A DNA stretch of 64,000 nucleotides. It comes from an uncultured bacterium (GTDB lineage Bacteria > Verrucomicrobiota > Kiritimatiellia > RFP12 > UBA1067). The notes under the pieces are model-generated. The model made no database searches. It saw nothing but the letters and a program-made list of their open reading frames with translations, and had not been told where the DNA came from. This document shows, in pieces, positions 32,896 to 41,666 of this stretch. The stretch spans positions 107,801 to 171,800 of the forward strand of contig CADCAK010000002.1 in assembly GCA_902799385.1 (NCBI GenBank), in the 5' to 3' direction. A program made the position numbers and the translations under genes. How positions within the stretch are numbered: the stretch's first letter is position 1; every line of letters begins with the position of its first letter.

Positions 32896-34998
32896 TTAGT
32901 CGGCCATAGGACGGACCTTGCCTTCCTTGACGCGCTTCTCGACGACCTCGGAGGCGATGTTCTTCGGGACAGGCTCATACTGCTTGAAGATCATCGTGAA
33001 CGAGCCGCGGCCCTGGGTGACCGTACGGATCGCGTTCGAGTAGCCGAACATCTCGCCGAGCGGAACCGTCGCCTTGAGGAGCTTGACTCCAGCGCGGTCC
33101 TCCATGCCCTCGATGCGTCCGCGACGCTGGTTGATCGAGCCGTTCGCCGCACCCATGTACTGCTCGGGAACGACAACCTCGACGTCCATCATCGGCTCGA
33201 GAAGCTGGGGCTTCGCCTTCATGAACGCCTGCTTGAAGCACTGCATCGCGCAGGTGATGAACGCGAATTCGTTCGAGTCGACCTCGTGGTAGGAACCGAA
33301 GTAGACCGTCGCCTTGACGTCCACGACCGGGAAGCCGGCGAGCGGGCCGGACTCGAGCGCCTTCTTGACGCCCTTCTCGACCGCCGGGATGTACTCCGTC
33401 GGAATGACGCCGCCCTTGACTTCGTTGACGAACTCGAAGCCCTTGCCGGGCTCCTGCGGGGCGAGCTTGAGGCAGACGTGCGCGTACTGACCGCGACCAC
33501 CGGACTGCTTGACGTGCTTGTACTCGTTGTCGACGGGAACGGTGATCGTCTCGCGGTACGCGACCTGAGGAGCACCAACGTCGCACTCGACGTTGAACTC
33601 GCGTTTCAGACGGTCGACGATGACCTCGAGGTAGAGCTCGCCCATACCGGCGATGATCGTCTCGGAGGTCTCCTGGTCGAAGCTGACGACGAAGGTCGGG
33701 TCTTCCATCGCGAGCGCGTGGAGCGCGACGCCGAGCTTCTCGTTGTCGCCGCGGCTCTTGGGCTTGACGGCGACCGAGATAACGGGCGCGGGGAAGTCGA
33801 TCGACTCGAGCGTGATCGGGTGCTCGGGGTCGCAGAGCGTGTCGCCCGTGCGCGTCTCGGTGAGGCCGACGCACGCGACGATGTCGCCGGCGTGGGCCTC
33901 GTCAAGAGGCTCCTGCTTGGCGGCGTGCATGCGGAAAAGACGGGAGATGCGCTGCTCCTTGTTGATCGTGGAGTCGAGCATCTCGGCGCCGAGCTTCATC
34001 GTGCCCGAGTAGACGCGGACGAAGGTGATCTTGCCGCCGGACTTCGGGTCGTTCATGATCTTGAACGCAAGACCGCAGAAAGGCTCGTCGTCGCTGACCT
34101 CGCGCTTCTCGTCGGGGTTGTCCTGCGAAACCGCAGCGCCCGTGTCGAGCGGGGAGGGAAGATACTTGCAGACGCCGTCGAGGAGAGGCTGGATGCCCTT
34201 GTCCTTGAACGCCGTGCCGCAGAACGCGGGGGTGATGGCGCGAGAGAGGCAGCCCTTGCGGAGACCCATCTCGATCTCATCGTTCGTGAGCTCCTCGCCC
34301 GCGAAGAACTTCTCCATGAGCGCATCGTCCTGCTCGGCCGCGCTCTCGAGCATCTTCTGGCGCCACTCCTTGGCCTTCTCTACGTACTCCTCGGGGATGT
34401 CCTTCTCGAGGACCGTCTTGCCGAGCGACTTCATGTCGAAGTAGAGCGCCTTCATCTTGATGAGGTCGATGACACCCTCGAACGACTCCGCCGCGCCGAT
34501 CGGGATAACGACCGGAACCGGGTTCGCGCCGAGCTGGTTCTTCATCTGCTCCATGACGCTGTAGAAGTTCGCGCCGACGCGGTCCATCTTGTTGACGAAC
34601 GCGATCTTCGGCACCTTGTACTTCTCGGACTGGCGCCACACCTGCTCGGACTGGGGCTGAACGCCGCCGACCGCGCAGTAGAGAGCAACGGCGCCGTCGA
34701 GGACGCGGAGCGAGCGCTCCACCTCGGCCGTGAAGTCGACGTGTCCGGGAGTGTCGATCAGCGAGAGGCGGTAGTCGCCCCACTGAACGCACGTAGCGGC
34801 GGACTGAATCGTGATGCCGCGCTCCTGCTCCTGGACCATGAAGTCCATCGTCGCGGCGCCGTCATGCACCTCACCGATCTTGTAGTTCTTGCCGGAATAG
34901 TAGAGGATGCGCTCCGACGTAGTGGTCTTGCCACCGTCAATGTGCGCCATGATGCCGAAGTTCCTCACGTGATCGAGCGGAATGTCGCGCTTAGCCAT
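32896..34998 (-). CDS. fusA: translation elongation factor G
   Basis: The 700-residue GTPase drives ribosomal translocation. The ATG at 34998 follows GAAAGGGAAAG. Domains: G domain with AHIDGGKTT (G1), RGITI (G2), DTPGHVDF (G3) and NKMDR (G4); domain II; and C-terminal domains with [10 protein letters not shown] and [16 protein letters not shown]. The fourth residue of the G1 loop is Gly where most EF-G proteins have Ala (HIDAGKTT). It has a promoter in the divergent region with the sigma gene. Confidence 0.95.
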   Translation of the reverse strand: MAKRDIPLDHVRNFGIMAHIDGGKTTTSERILYYSGKNYKIGEVHDGAATMDFMVQEQERGITIQSAATCVQWGDYRLSLIDTPGHVDFTAEVERSLRVLDGAVALYCAVGGVQPQSEQVWRQSEKYKVPKIAFVNKMDRVGANFYSVMEQMKNQLGANPVPVVIPIGAAESFEGVIDLIKMKALYFDMKSLGKTVLEKDIPEEYVEKAKEWRQKMLESAAEQDDALMEKFFAGEELTNDEIEMGLRKGCLSRAITPAFCGTAFKDKGIQPLLDGVCKYLPSPLDTGAAVSQDNPDEKREVSDDEPFCGLAFKIMNDPKSGGKITFVRVYSGTMKLGAEMLDSTINKEQRISRLFRMHAAKQEPLDEAHAGDIVACVGLTETRTGDTLCDPEHPITLESIDFPAPVISVAVKPKSRGDNEKLGVALHALAMEDPTFVVSFDQETSETIIAGMGELYLEVIVDRLKREFNVECDVGAPQVAYRETITVPVDNEYKHVKQSGGRGQYAHVCLKLAPQEPGKGFEFVNEVKGGVIPTEYIPAVEKGVKKALESGPLAGFPVVDVKATVYFGSYHEVDSNEFAFITCAMQCFKQAFMKAKPQLLEPMMDVEVVVPEQYMGAANGSINQRRGRIEGMEDRAGVKLLKATVPLGEMFGYSNAIRTVTQGRGSFTMIFKQYEPVPKNIASEVVEKRVKEGKVRPMAD

Positions 34999-35034
34999 TT
35001 TCAGTCTTTCCCTTTCTTTGCGAAATGAGTGGGT

Positions 35035-35064
35035 ATTATAGCGAAAATATGCCTCCGCTTTCAA
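35035..35064 (-). promoter_or_regulatory. promoter of EF-G gene
   Basis: On the minus strand TTGAAA (35064-35059) and TATAAT (35040-35035) are separated by 18 bases. Initiation would be near 35028, giving a ~30-base leader with AAAGGGAAAG. Confidence 0.7.
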
Positions 35065-35087
35065 GTGCGAATTTTGAATTTCCGTTT

Positions 35088-35116
35088 TTCACTTCTTCCC
35101 CCGCTTTTGGTATAAT
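35088..35116 (+). promoter_or_regulatory. promoter of sigma gene, leaderless
   Basis: TTCACT (35088-35093) and TATAAT (35111-35116) are 17 bases apart. Only six bases separate TATAAT from the ATG at 35123, so the transcript should start at or next to the start codon. No Shine-Dalgarno is present. Confidence 0.65.
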
Positions 35117-35122
35117 GCACCC

Positions 35123-35716
35123 ATGGCGAACGCACCGGTCACATCCATAACTCTGCTCAAAGGCCTCGCAAGCGGGACTGACAACGCCCGCTGGGCTGAG
35201 TTCTTCCGCATCTACGAGCAGCCGATGCGCTCGTTCCTTAAGGCGCGGTTCCCGTCTGTCGACGTAGATGACGCGATACAGGAGACGATGGTCGCGCTCA
35301 TGCGGCGCATGCCGGACTACCACTACACGCCCGACCGCAACGGACACTTCCGCAACTACCTGACGGGCATACTCAAGCACAAGGCCGAAGACGCCGTGAG
35401 GCGCGAGGCGCGGGAGAGCGGGAAGCGCGACCGGCTGGCCGGGCAGAGCCTGCCGCCCCGCGACCACGCGGACATGTCCGGGGAGCCGGAGGACTGGAAG
35501 CTTGCCGCCATGAACGCGGCGCTTGAGCAGCTGCTGTCGGACGAGTCGGTGAACGCGCGTGCGAGGGAGGTGTTCCGCCACGTGGCGCTGATGCACGAGT
35601 CGCCCGCCGAAGTCGCGGAAGCATTCGGCATCTCGCGCGCCAACGTAGACCAGATAAAGCGCCGCATGGTCCAGCGGCTATCCGCCCTCGTCTCGGCGAT
35701 GACCGCCGTGAAGTAG
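35123..35716 (+). CDS. sigma-70 family (ECF-like) sigma factor
   Basis: This 197-residue sigma factor has region 2-like DVDDAIQETMVALMRRMPDY with FRNYLTGILKHKAEDAVRRE. A loop follows, then region 4 with SPAEVAEAFGISRANVDQIKRRM as helix-turn-helix. The linker between regions is longer than in classic ECF factors, as in PVC-type sigma proteins. No anti-sigma gene is adjacent, although a Ser/Thr kinase gene lies nearby. It ends in TAG and is one of few plus-strand chromosomal genes here. Confidence 0.8.
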   Translation: MANAPVTSITLLKGLASGTDNARWAEFFRIYEQPMRSFLKARFPSVDVDDAIQETMVALMRRMPDYHYTPDRNGHFRNYLTGILKHKAEDAVRREARESGKRDRLAGQSLPPRDHADMSGEPEDWKLAAMNAALEQLLSDESVNARAREVFRHVALMHESPAEVAEAFGISRANVDQIKRRMVQRLSALVSAMTAVK

Positions 35717-35717
35717 C

Positions 35718-36536
35718 CTAGTTGTCTATCCCGATGCGCATCGAGCCGATGCGGGCGGACATGTTCGCGATGGTCATGTCGCCGCCACCTGCGACAAGGG
35801 CGTCGCCGGCCGCGCCGTGAAGCCACGCAGACGACGCCGCCGGAAGGAAGGGGTCACCGCCGATATACGCCCACCTCGCAGCGACAACGCCCGAAAGAAG
35901 ATCGCCCATCCCGCCAAGCGCCATAAAGGGATTGCCGGTCGAATTCTCGTACACCTTCTCGCCGTTAGGAGAGACGACAAGCGTACTAGGGCCCTTCAAG
36001 ACAACGGTGGCGCGGTAGCGTCGCGCAATCTCCCTCGCGGCGGAAAGCCTGTCGCGCGACACGTCTGCGGATGCGACGCCAAGCAGCCGCGCCGCCTCTC
36101 CCTCGTGCGGCGTCAGGACAACCGTCGCGCCGCCGTCGCGCCTAACGGACTTGCATGTCGCGGCGAGGTGCGTCAGGGCGTCGGCATCGACCACGAGCCA
36201 CCCTTCCTTGACAACAAGACCGCGCACGAGAGCCGACGCTTCCTCGCCAAGCCCTAGCCCGGGCCCGACGACAGTCACATCCGAAAGGGGAATGTCGCCG
36301 CCAAGATCGGATACAGTCGCCTCGGGCAGCAGCGCCCCTGCTGCCGGACGCGACTCGTCGGGCACGACGAGACGGACCAGCCCTGCGCCAGCGGCACGCG
36401 CGCCGAGGCCGGCTATCACCGGCGCATGAGGGAAGCCGCGCGACCCGCCGACGACCGTGACGGTGCCGACGGAACGCTTGTGTGCGTCGCGGGGACGCGC
36501 ACGAAAGCCACCTGCTATCTCACTGGGCACTTCCAT
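35718..36536 (-). CDS. nnrD: ADP-dependent NAD(P)H-hydrate dehydratase
   Basis: The 272-residue NnrD repairs hydrated NAD(P)H with ADP. It has the ribokinase-like fold motifs GTVTVVGGSRGFPHAPVIAGLGA, VVDADAL, TVVLTPHEGEAARLL, ATVVLKG and the nucleotide-binding NPFMALGGMGDLLSGVVA, with the catalytic aspartate in GGMGDLL. The NnrE epimerase domain, often fused, is absent. The start codon is 8 bases after TATAAT, so the mRNA is probably leaderless. Confidence 0.9.
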   Translation of the reverse strand: MEVPSEIAGGFRARPRDAHKRSVGTVTVVGGSRGFPHAPVIAGLGARAAGAGLVRLVVPDESRPAAGALLPEATVSDLGGDIPLSDVTVVGPGLGLGEEASALVRGLVVKEGWLVVDADALTHLAATCKSVRRDGGATVVLTPHEGEAARLLGVASADVSRDRLSAAREIARRYRATVVLKGPSTLVVSPNGEKVYENSTGNPFMALGGMGDLLSGVVAARWAYIGGDPFLPAASSAWLHGAAGDALVAGGGDMTIANMSARIGSMRIGIDN

Positions 36537-36544
36537 TGCAGAGG

Positions 36545-36550
36545 ATTATA
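36545..36550 (-). promoter_or_regulatory. -10 element of nnrD, leaderless
   Basis: CTATAAT on the minus strand lies 8 bases before the nnrD ATG. Initiation would fall within 0-2 bases of the start codon. Confidence 0.55.
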
Positions 36551-36586
36551 GCAAAAACGCGCCTGGGGCAAAAGTGCCACGCCTTG

Positions 36587-38053
36587 TCAGCGCGATTCGA
36601 GGAGCGCCTTCGCGCGCTTGTTGCCAAGGCGCGCCGCGCGGTAGAGCCACGTCTCGGCGGAGGCAATGTCCCGCTCGACGCCGATACCTTCAAGGTAGCA
36701 TTCGCCGACGAGCGCCTGCGCTGGAGCGTGGCCGTTCTTCGCCGCCTCGAGCGCAAGCGCAAAGCCGCCCTCTGCGTCCTTCCCGACGCCGATGCCGTGG
36801 ATGCGGCAGAACGCGAGGTCGCTCATCGCGGAGGGGTTCTTCTGGTCCGCCGCGCGGGTATACCACGCTATTGCCCCGTCGAGATCCCTCTCGCAACCCC
36901 AGCCGCGAAAGAGGCAGAGCCCGAGCGACGCCTGCGCGTCGGAGTTGCCCGCTTCGGCGGCGGCGCGGTACCAGCGGACGGCCTCACTGCGGTTCGTCGC
37001 CGTTCCCAGCCCGTACATGTAAGCCTCTGCAAGAGCGCATTGCGCAACCGGGCTACCGTCGCCGGCGAGCCGCCGGAGCCGCGCGAAATACGCGACGTCG
37101 GACTCGTCGTGTGCCTTGGCGACCGTAAGGACGCGGGGAGGCTCGCTGAAGAGCCTTCCCGCCCAGCGGCGCAAGTCGTCGAGGTGCTCGAGCGCCACGA
37201 ACCCCGCAGCCGTTGCGACGAGCAGCAGGGCGCCGAGGAAAGTGCGCAAGTAGTTGCGGTGGCGAATTGCAGCGGCGAACGCGTCGGCAGACTCATAGCG
37301 GTCGCCGGGAAGCTCGCGCGTCGCCTTGCGGATGATCGGCTTCACGCTCGCGGGCGGCCGCCCCTCGTAGAGCGCGCGAAGCATCTTGCCAAGCGCAAAG
37401 ACGTCGCTCTGTACCGACGCCTCGCCCTTCAGGAGCTGCTCGGGCGCGGCGTAGTCGAGGGTCCCGACGCCGACAGGCTTGCCGTCTATGATTGATATGC
37501 CACGGCCATGGCGCACCACCGGGTCGGACACCATCGTGCCGCGCCGCTTGACAAGCCCGAGGTCGATCAGGACCGGCTCGCCATTCGCGCGCCTAAGGAT
37601 GTTTCCAGGCTTCAGGTCGCGGTGGATGTAGCCGGAGTCGTGGAGCGTGTGGACGGCCTTCGCGACCCTGTTCATGAAGCGCGGCACTTCGCTACGGGGC
37701 ATAGGGTCGGGTAGCGGCTGAAGATACTCCATCACGTAGTATGGCGCGCCCTTCCACGTGCCGCCGCCCATGAAGCGCGGAAGCGCCCTAAGCGAAAGGA
37801 ACCGGAGTGCGTCGGCCTCGGAGGCGAAGCGCGCCGCGAGTCCGCGCGAGCCGTCGACGAGGAGCTTGAGCGCGCCGTCGTGGCCGAAGCGGACGTTCGT
37901 CACGCGATATACCTCTGCGGAAAGCCCCCGGCCGAGATACGCCTCGACGCGCCATTCGTCCACGATCTCGCCGCGCACCAGCCGCCCGCCGCGCTGCTCG
38001 CCAAACGACTGGGCCCCGAGCCAGCTCTCCACGCTCGCGGCAGACGCGTTCAT
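36587..38053 (-). CDS. Ser/Thr protein kinase with Sel1 repeats
   Basis: The ATG at 38053 overlaps the transporter stop (ATGA), giving 488 residues. An N-terminal Hanks kinase has YLGRGLSAEVY as the glycine loop, Lys63 in ALKLL, catalytic HRDLKPGN (144-151), metal-binding DLG in place of DFG (164-166), and GTLDYAAPEQL. One membrane span is at about 270-288 (FLGALLLVATAAGFVAL). The outside part (about 330-485) is four or more Sel1-type repeats (AEAYMYGLGTATNRSEAVRWY and similar). It is probably a membrane sensor kinase; the ligand is unknown. Confidence 0.88.
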   Translation of the reverse strand: MNASAASVESWLGAQSFGEQRGGRLVRGEIVDEWRVEAYLGRGLSAEVYRVTNVRFGHDGALKLLVDGSRGLAARFASEADALRFLSLRALPRFMGGGTWKGAPYYVMEYLQPLPDPMPRSEVPRFMNRVAKAVHTLHDSGYIHRDLKPGNILRRANGEPVLIDLGLVKRRGTMVSDPVVRHGRGISIIDGKPVGVGTLDYAAPEQLLKGEASVQSDVFALGKMLRALYEGRPPASVKPIIRKATRELPGDRYESADAFAAAIRHRNYLRTFLGALLLVATAAGFVALEHLDDLRRWAGRLFSEPPRVLTVAKAHDESDVAYFARLRRLAGDGSPVAQCALAEAYMYGLGTATNRSEAVRWYRAAAEAGNSDAQASLGLCLFRGWGCERDLDGAIAWYTRAADQKNPSAMSDLAFCRIHGIGVGKDAEGGFALALEAAKNGHAPAQALVGECYLEGIGVERDIASAETWLYRAARLGNKRAKALLESR

Positions 38054-39384
38054 GGCGAATCCCGGCGCGAGAGGAAGTGGGCGCAGCCGATCCAGAAGGC
38101 GAGCATCACGCACGACACGGTGAACACCTTCATCCAACCCCAGTCTATAACGAGGGTGAACGCAAACGCCGTCCAGAGACCGCCGCCCATGATTGGCTCG
38201 TGGAGAAGCTGCTTGTAGCCGAAGCTCGCGGCGGCGCATGTCTTGGAGTCGGGATCGACCGTCCTAAGGAGCATGAGCCCCGTCGCGGTGACGCCTGTCG
38301 CCTGTCCGAAGTCGGCTATCGCGCGTTCGAACCACGCCTCCTTTATGCAGCGCGGCCCGAACCAGAGCACTGCGAAGACGCTCCACGCGGTGCCGGCGAG
38401 GATGAGCGCGACAAGAGGAACCCAGTTTGCCGCGACGACATCGACGCTTATCGTGGCAACGGCCGAGACGACGAGGAAGTCGAGCGAGGCGCCCGATATG
38501 CGCGCCATCTGCCCGTGGTCGATCAAAAGGCTCTTGCCTATGGCCTTTGCGACGATCTGGAGGAGTATGCCGCCGATCATGCAGAGGGGAAAGAGCGGAA
38601 AGCCCTCGAAGACCTTCCAGCCAGCGAGACGGAGAAGAGCAAGCATGCCCGCGCCTATTGCAATCGAGACGCCGACGATGGCGATGTGCCACGCAAGCGA
38701 GTCTATCGAGTCGCTCATGACCGTCTGGAAACCGGCCGCAGGACGGGCGGTCTTCGAGTGGACTCCAAGGCGCTCGCGGCGGCCGCGTCTCTCGAACGGC
38801 ACCACTTCCCTGACTATGCCCTTGCCCTGCGCCCAGTTTACGAGCGCCATTCCGACGACGATGCCGACGACCATGCCGGCCGTCGCGACGGTGAAGCCGA
38901 GCGCCGCGCCGTCGCTCCAGCCCGCCGCGAGAAAGCTCTCGGTCATTCCGCCGACAGTGCCGTGACCGCCCTCGAAGCCGATTTCGATTAGATTGCCGAA
39001 GCACGGGGGAACGCCGAAGAGCCGCGACAGCACGAAGCCCGCGAGGCCAAGGCCGACTACATACTGCCCCCACGCCATGATCTGCCCGAGGACGAGCTGC
39101 GGAAACGCAAGCGACACGACGCGCCGGAAGTTGGGAAGCGGAGTGCCGAGGAAGAGCGTCGCGAACACGACATTGATGAGAAAGCCGGGCACGCGGCGCA
39201 TCGCGCCTGGGATCTCGGGGTCTATCGCGTCGCCCACGAGGGACATCACGACGAGCCCCATGGCGCCGCCGATGACGGAACTCGGGAGATACAGCCGCTG
39301 CAGGAGCGGGACCTTTATGCGGACGAACTTGCCGGTGACGAGAAGCCCGCACAATGCGATGAAGACGACGACAGCAGACGACAT
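38050..39384 (-). CDS. GltS-type sodium/glutamate symporter
   Basis: This 444-residue membrane protein has about ten hydrophobic segments. The pattern LYLPSSVIGGAMGL near the N-terminus and the GGHGTVGGMTESF loop match the GltS sodium:glutamate symporter family (GltS has a comparable GGHGTA loop). It is somewhat longer than E. coli GltS (about 400). The gene is translationally coupled to the kinase downstream, an unusual pairing. Confidence 0.8.
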   Translation of the reverse strand: MSSAVVVFIALCGLLVTGKFVRIKVPLLQRLYLPSSVIGGAMGLVVMSLVGDAIDPEIPGAMRRVPGFLINVVFATLFLGTPLPNFRRVVSLAFPQLVLGQIMAWGQYVVGLGLAGFVLSRLFGVPPCFGNLIEIGFEGGHGTVGGMTESFLAAGWSDGAALGFTVATAGMVVGIVVGMALVNWAQGKGIVREVVPFERRGRRERLGVHSKTARPAAGFQTVMSDSIDSLAWHIAIVGVSIAIGAGMLALLRLAGWKVFEGFPLFPLCMIGGILLQIVAKAIGKSLLIDHGQMARISGASLDFLVVSAVATISVDVVAANWVPLVALILAGTAWSVFAVLWFGPRCIKEAWFERAIADFGQATGVTATGLMLLRTVDPDSKTCAAASFGYKQLLHEPIMGGGLWTAFAFTLVIDWGWMKVFTVSCVMLAFWIGCAHFLSRRDSP

Positions 39385-39386
39385 GG

Positions 39387-40748
39387 CTACGCGAGGCGCG
39401 CGAGCTTCGCGGCAAGCCCGACATAGGTCGAAGGAGTCAGCTTCATGAGACGCACCTTGTCATCATTCGGGAGCGGCAGCGCCTTGACGAAGTCGCGCAT
39501 GATTTCGGCCGTCACGCGCCTTCCGCGCGTCAGCTCCTTGAGGCGCTCGTAGGGACGGTCCATGCCGACTTTGCGCATGACTGTCTGAATCGGCTCTGCA
39601 AGGACTTCCCAGTTGCGGTCAAGGTCTTCGGCAAGACGCTCGGCATTGAGCTCAAGCTTGCCGAGACCCTTAAGAGTCGAACGGATCGCGATGAGCGTGT
39701 AGCCGAAGCCGACGCCCATGTTGCGAAGCGTCGTAGAGTCAGTGAGGTCGCGCTGCATACGGGAGATCGCGAGCTTCCTCGCCATGAACCCGAGGACTGC
39801 GTTCGCAAGGCCGAGGTTGCCCTCGGAGTTCTCGAAGTCGATGGGGTTCACCTTGTGCGGCATCGTCGACGAGCCAATCTCACCCTTTATCGTGCGCTGC
39901 TTGAAGTAGCCCATTGATACATACATCCATATGTCACGGTCGAAGTCGAGGAGCACGGAGTTCCAGCGGCAAAGCGCGTCGAAGAGCTCGGCTATTCCGT
40001 CATGCGACTCGATCTGCGTTGTGAGGCGGTTCTGCCTAAGCCCCAGCGACTCAATGACCTTCCTGGAAAGCTTCTCCCAGTCCGCCTTTGGATACGCCAA
40101 GAGGTGTGCGTTGAAGTTGCCGACCGCGCCGTTCATCTTCGCAGGCATGACGAGACGGTCAATCTCGGCGGCCTGGCGCCTGAGGCGGGCCGTCATGACG
40201 GCAAGCTCCTTGCCTACGGTCGTCGGGGAAGCAGGTTGCCCGTGCGTGTGCGCGAGCATCGGGACCTTGGCCCACTCCTTTGCCATCGCCGCAATCTTCG
40301 CCGTCATCTCGTCCATCGCGGCGCGAAGCACCTTCTTGCCGTCACGCAGCATGAGCGCATGCGACATGTTGTTGATGTCCTCGCTCGTGCAGGCGAAGTG
40401 GATGAACTCGCCGCGCTTCTCGAGCGATGTTCCCTTCACCTTCTCCTTAAGGAAGTACTCGACCGCCTTTACGTCGTGGTTCGTCGTCTTCTCGATGTCC
40501 TTGACGCACTGCGCGTCGGCGACCGAGAATTCGGACGCAATCGCGCGAAGCGCCTTGCGCTCCTTCGCGGACAGCGGCTTGCACTCCTTGAGCTCCTTCG
40601 CGTCGCACAAGGCCTCGAGCCACGTGCACTCCACGAGTACGCGGCGCTTCACGAGGCCGTATTCGGAAAACACATCCCTCAGGTCGGCGCACTTGTCCGC
40701 GTAACGCCCGTCTATCGGGCTGACTGCCAGTAGGTTGTCGAAATTCAT
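39387..40748 (-). CDS. purB: adenylosuccinate lyase
   Basis: The 453-residue enzyme acts twice in purine synthesis, releasing fumarate from SAICAR and from adenylosuccinate. The signature GSSTMPHKVNPIDFENSEGN is intact, with the opening SPIDGRYADKCADLR and THGQPASPTTVGKE as in the E. coli-type PurB. The start overlaps the end of the RF-1-domain gene (ATGA). A TATAAT lies 9 bases upstream, inside that gene. Confidence 0.95.
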   Translation of the reverse strand: MNFDNLLAVSPIDGRYADKCADLRDVFSEYGLVKRRVLVECTWLEALCDAKELKECKPLSAKERKALRAIASEFSVADAQCVKDIEKTTNHDVKAVEYFLKEKVKGTSLEKRGEFIHFACTSEDINNMSHALMLRDGKKVLRAAMDEMTAKIAAMAKEWAKVPMLAHTHGQPASPTTVGKELAVMTARLRRQAAEIDRLVMPAKMNGAVGNFNAHLLAYPKADWEKLSRKVIESLGLRQNRLTTQIESHDGIAELFDALCRWNSVLLDFDRDIWMYVSMGYFKQRTIKGEIGSSTMPHKVNPIDFENSEGNLGLANAVLGFMARKLAISRMQRDLTDSTTLRNMGVGFGYTLIAIRSTLKGLGKLELNAERLAEDLDRNWEVLAEPIQTVMRKVGMDRPYERLKELTRGRRVTAEIMRDFVKALPLPNDDKVRLMKLTPSTYVGLAAKLARLA

Positions 40749-41155
40749 GATTCTAGTATTATACCATAAACGCTGCGAAGGCGCTTCACCTCCGAACGGG
40801 CGTGCTTGTCGGCGAGCATCTTCTGCTTCTGGCGGCGGCTACGGCGGCGTTTCTGACGGCGGATCTTCTCGGCGGCCTGCCGCGCGGCAGACTTGCGCAC
40901 CCGCTCGCGCTCGAGTATGAGCTCCGCGAGCATGCGGCGCGCGAGCCAGCGGTTTGTCTCGCGGCTCCTCGTCTCGCCGCACCTGACCATGAGCCCACTC
41001 GGCCCGTGCGAGAGCCTGACCACGTTCGACGTCTTGTTCGTCTTCTGTCCGCCAGGCCCCCCGCCGAGGATGAAGCTCTCCTCAAGGTCTTCCTCGAATA
41101 CCGACGCCTCCTCCATCAGCGAGCGGACACGCTCAATCGTCTCGGGCGAGATCAT
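40745..41155 (-). CDS. RF-1 domain (GGQ) ribosome-rescue-like protein
   Basis: From ATG 41155 the protein has 136 residues. The GGGPGGQKTNKTSNVVRLSH block holds the GGQ motif that triggers peptidyl-tRNA hydrolysis, followed by a basic C-terminal tail (RRQKRRRSRRQKQKM-like). There is no codon-recognition domain. This is the layout of ArfB/YaeJ- or RF-H-like rescue factors that free stalled ribosomes. It overlaps both neighbours by four bases, purB downstream and DUF2062 upstream. Confidence 0.8.
   Translation of the reverse strand: MISPETIERVRSLMEEASVFEEDLEESFILGGGPGGQKTNKTSNVVRLSHGPSGLMVRCGETRSRETNRWLARRMLAELILERERVRKSAARQAAEKIRRQKRRRSRRQKQKMLADKHARSEVKRLRSVYGIILES
40758..40763 (-). promoter_or_regulatory. 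-10 element of purB, near-leaderless
   Basis: TGGTATAAT on the minus strand ends 9 bases before the purB ATG, inside the 3' end of the upstream gene. Initiation would be 2-3 bases before the start codon. Confidence 0.55.
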
Positions 41156-41664
41156 GGCGCAACAGCCCCCGGAGGCGTTGCGGACGTCTTCTCCGCCTTG
41201 CGTGCGGCACGTCTTGCGCGGAACGCGCGGGCGCGAACCACAAGGCGCCTGACGGTGAAATACGCAATCGGCGTCATCACGATGGCAAGGAGAAATCCGC
41301 CGAGGAAGAACGACGCCATCGCCTCGGCGCCAAGACGCCGGACGGCCGCCCACGTCCACTCTGTATCCGCAAGGCGCGAGTACGTAAGAGAGCCACCAAA
41401 CAGGAACTTGTTGACGACGAACGTCTGCGCAGGGTAGATGAAGAAGATGCTGACCGGGTTCGTAACGAAGGTGCCAAGCGTCGCGCCTATCTTGCTGACG
41501 CGCATCATCATGGCGAGCGGAATCGAGATAATGAGCTGGAGCCCGAACGGAATCGCGCAGCCGACGAACACGCCGAGCGCCCATCCGGCGGCTATGTCCT
41601 CGGGCGGAAGAGGGTCGCGGACCATCTTCTCGCGAAGTCGCCTGAAATAGCCGCGCATGCCCAT
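41152..41664 (-). CDS. DUF2062 membrane protein
   Basis: The 170-residue protein matches DUF2062: AAGWALGVFVGCAIPFGLQL, then a hydrophobic MMMRVSKIGATLGTFVTNP segment, and a later span FFLGGFLLAIVMTPIAYFTV. The basic Ala/Arg tail is typical. DUF2062 proteins are small inner-membrane proteins of unknown role, sometimes fused to glycosyltransferases. It is coupled to the RF-1-domain gene. Confidence 0.8.
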   Translation of the reverse strand: MGMRGYFRRLREKMVRDPLPPEDIAAGWALGVFVGCAIPFGLQLIISIPLAMMMRVSKIGATLGTFVTNPVSIFFIYPAQTFVVNKFLFGGSLTYSRLADTEWTWAAVRRLGAEAMASFFLGGFLLAIVMTPIAYFTVRRLVVRARAFRARRAARKAEKTSATPPGAVAP

Positions 41665-41666
41665 CG

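Noticed and set aside
33286..35028. 580-codon plus-strand frame opposite EF-G
   Set aside because: It is the antisense shadow of a highly conserved gene. Its Leu/Arg/Val/Asp-rich composition mirrors the GC-rich codons of EF-G.
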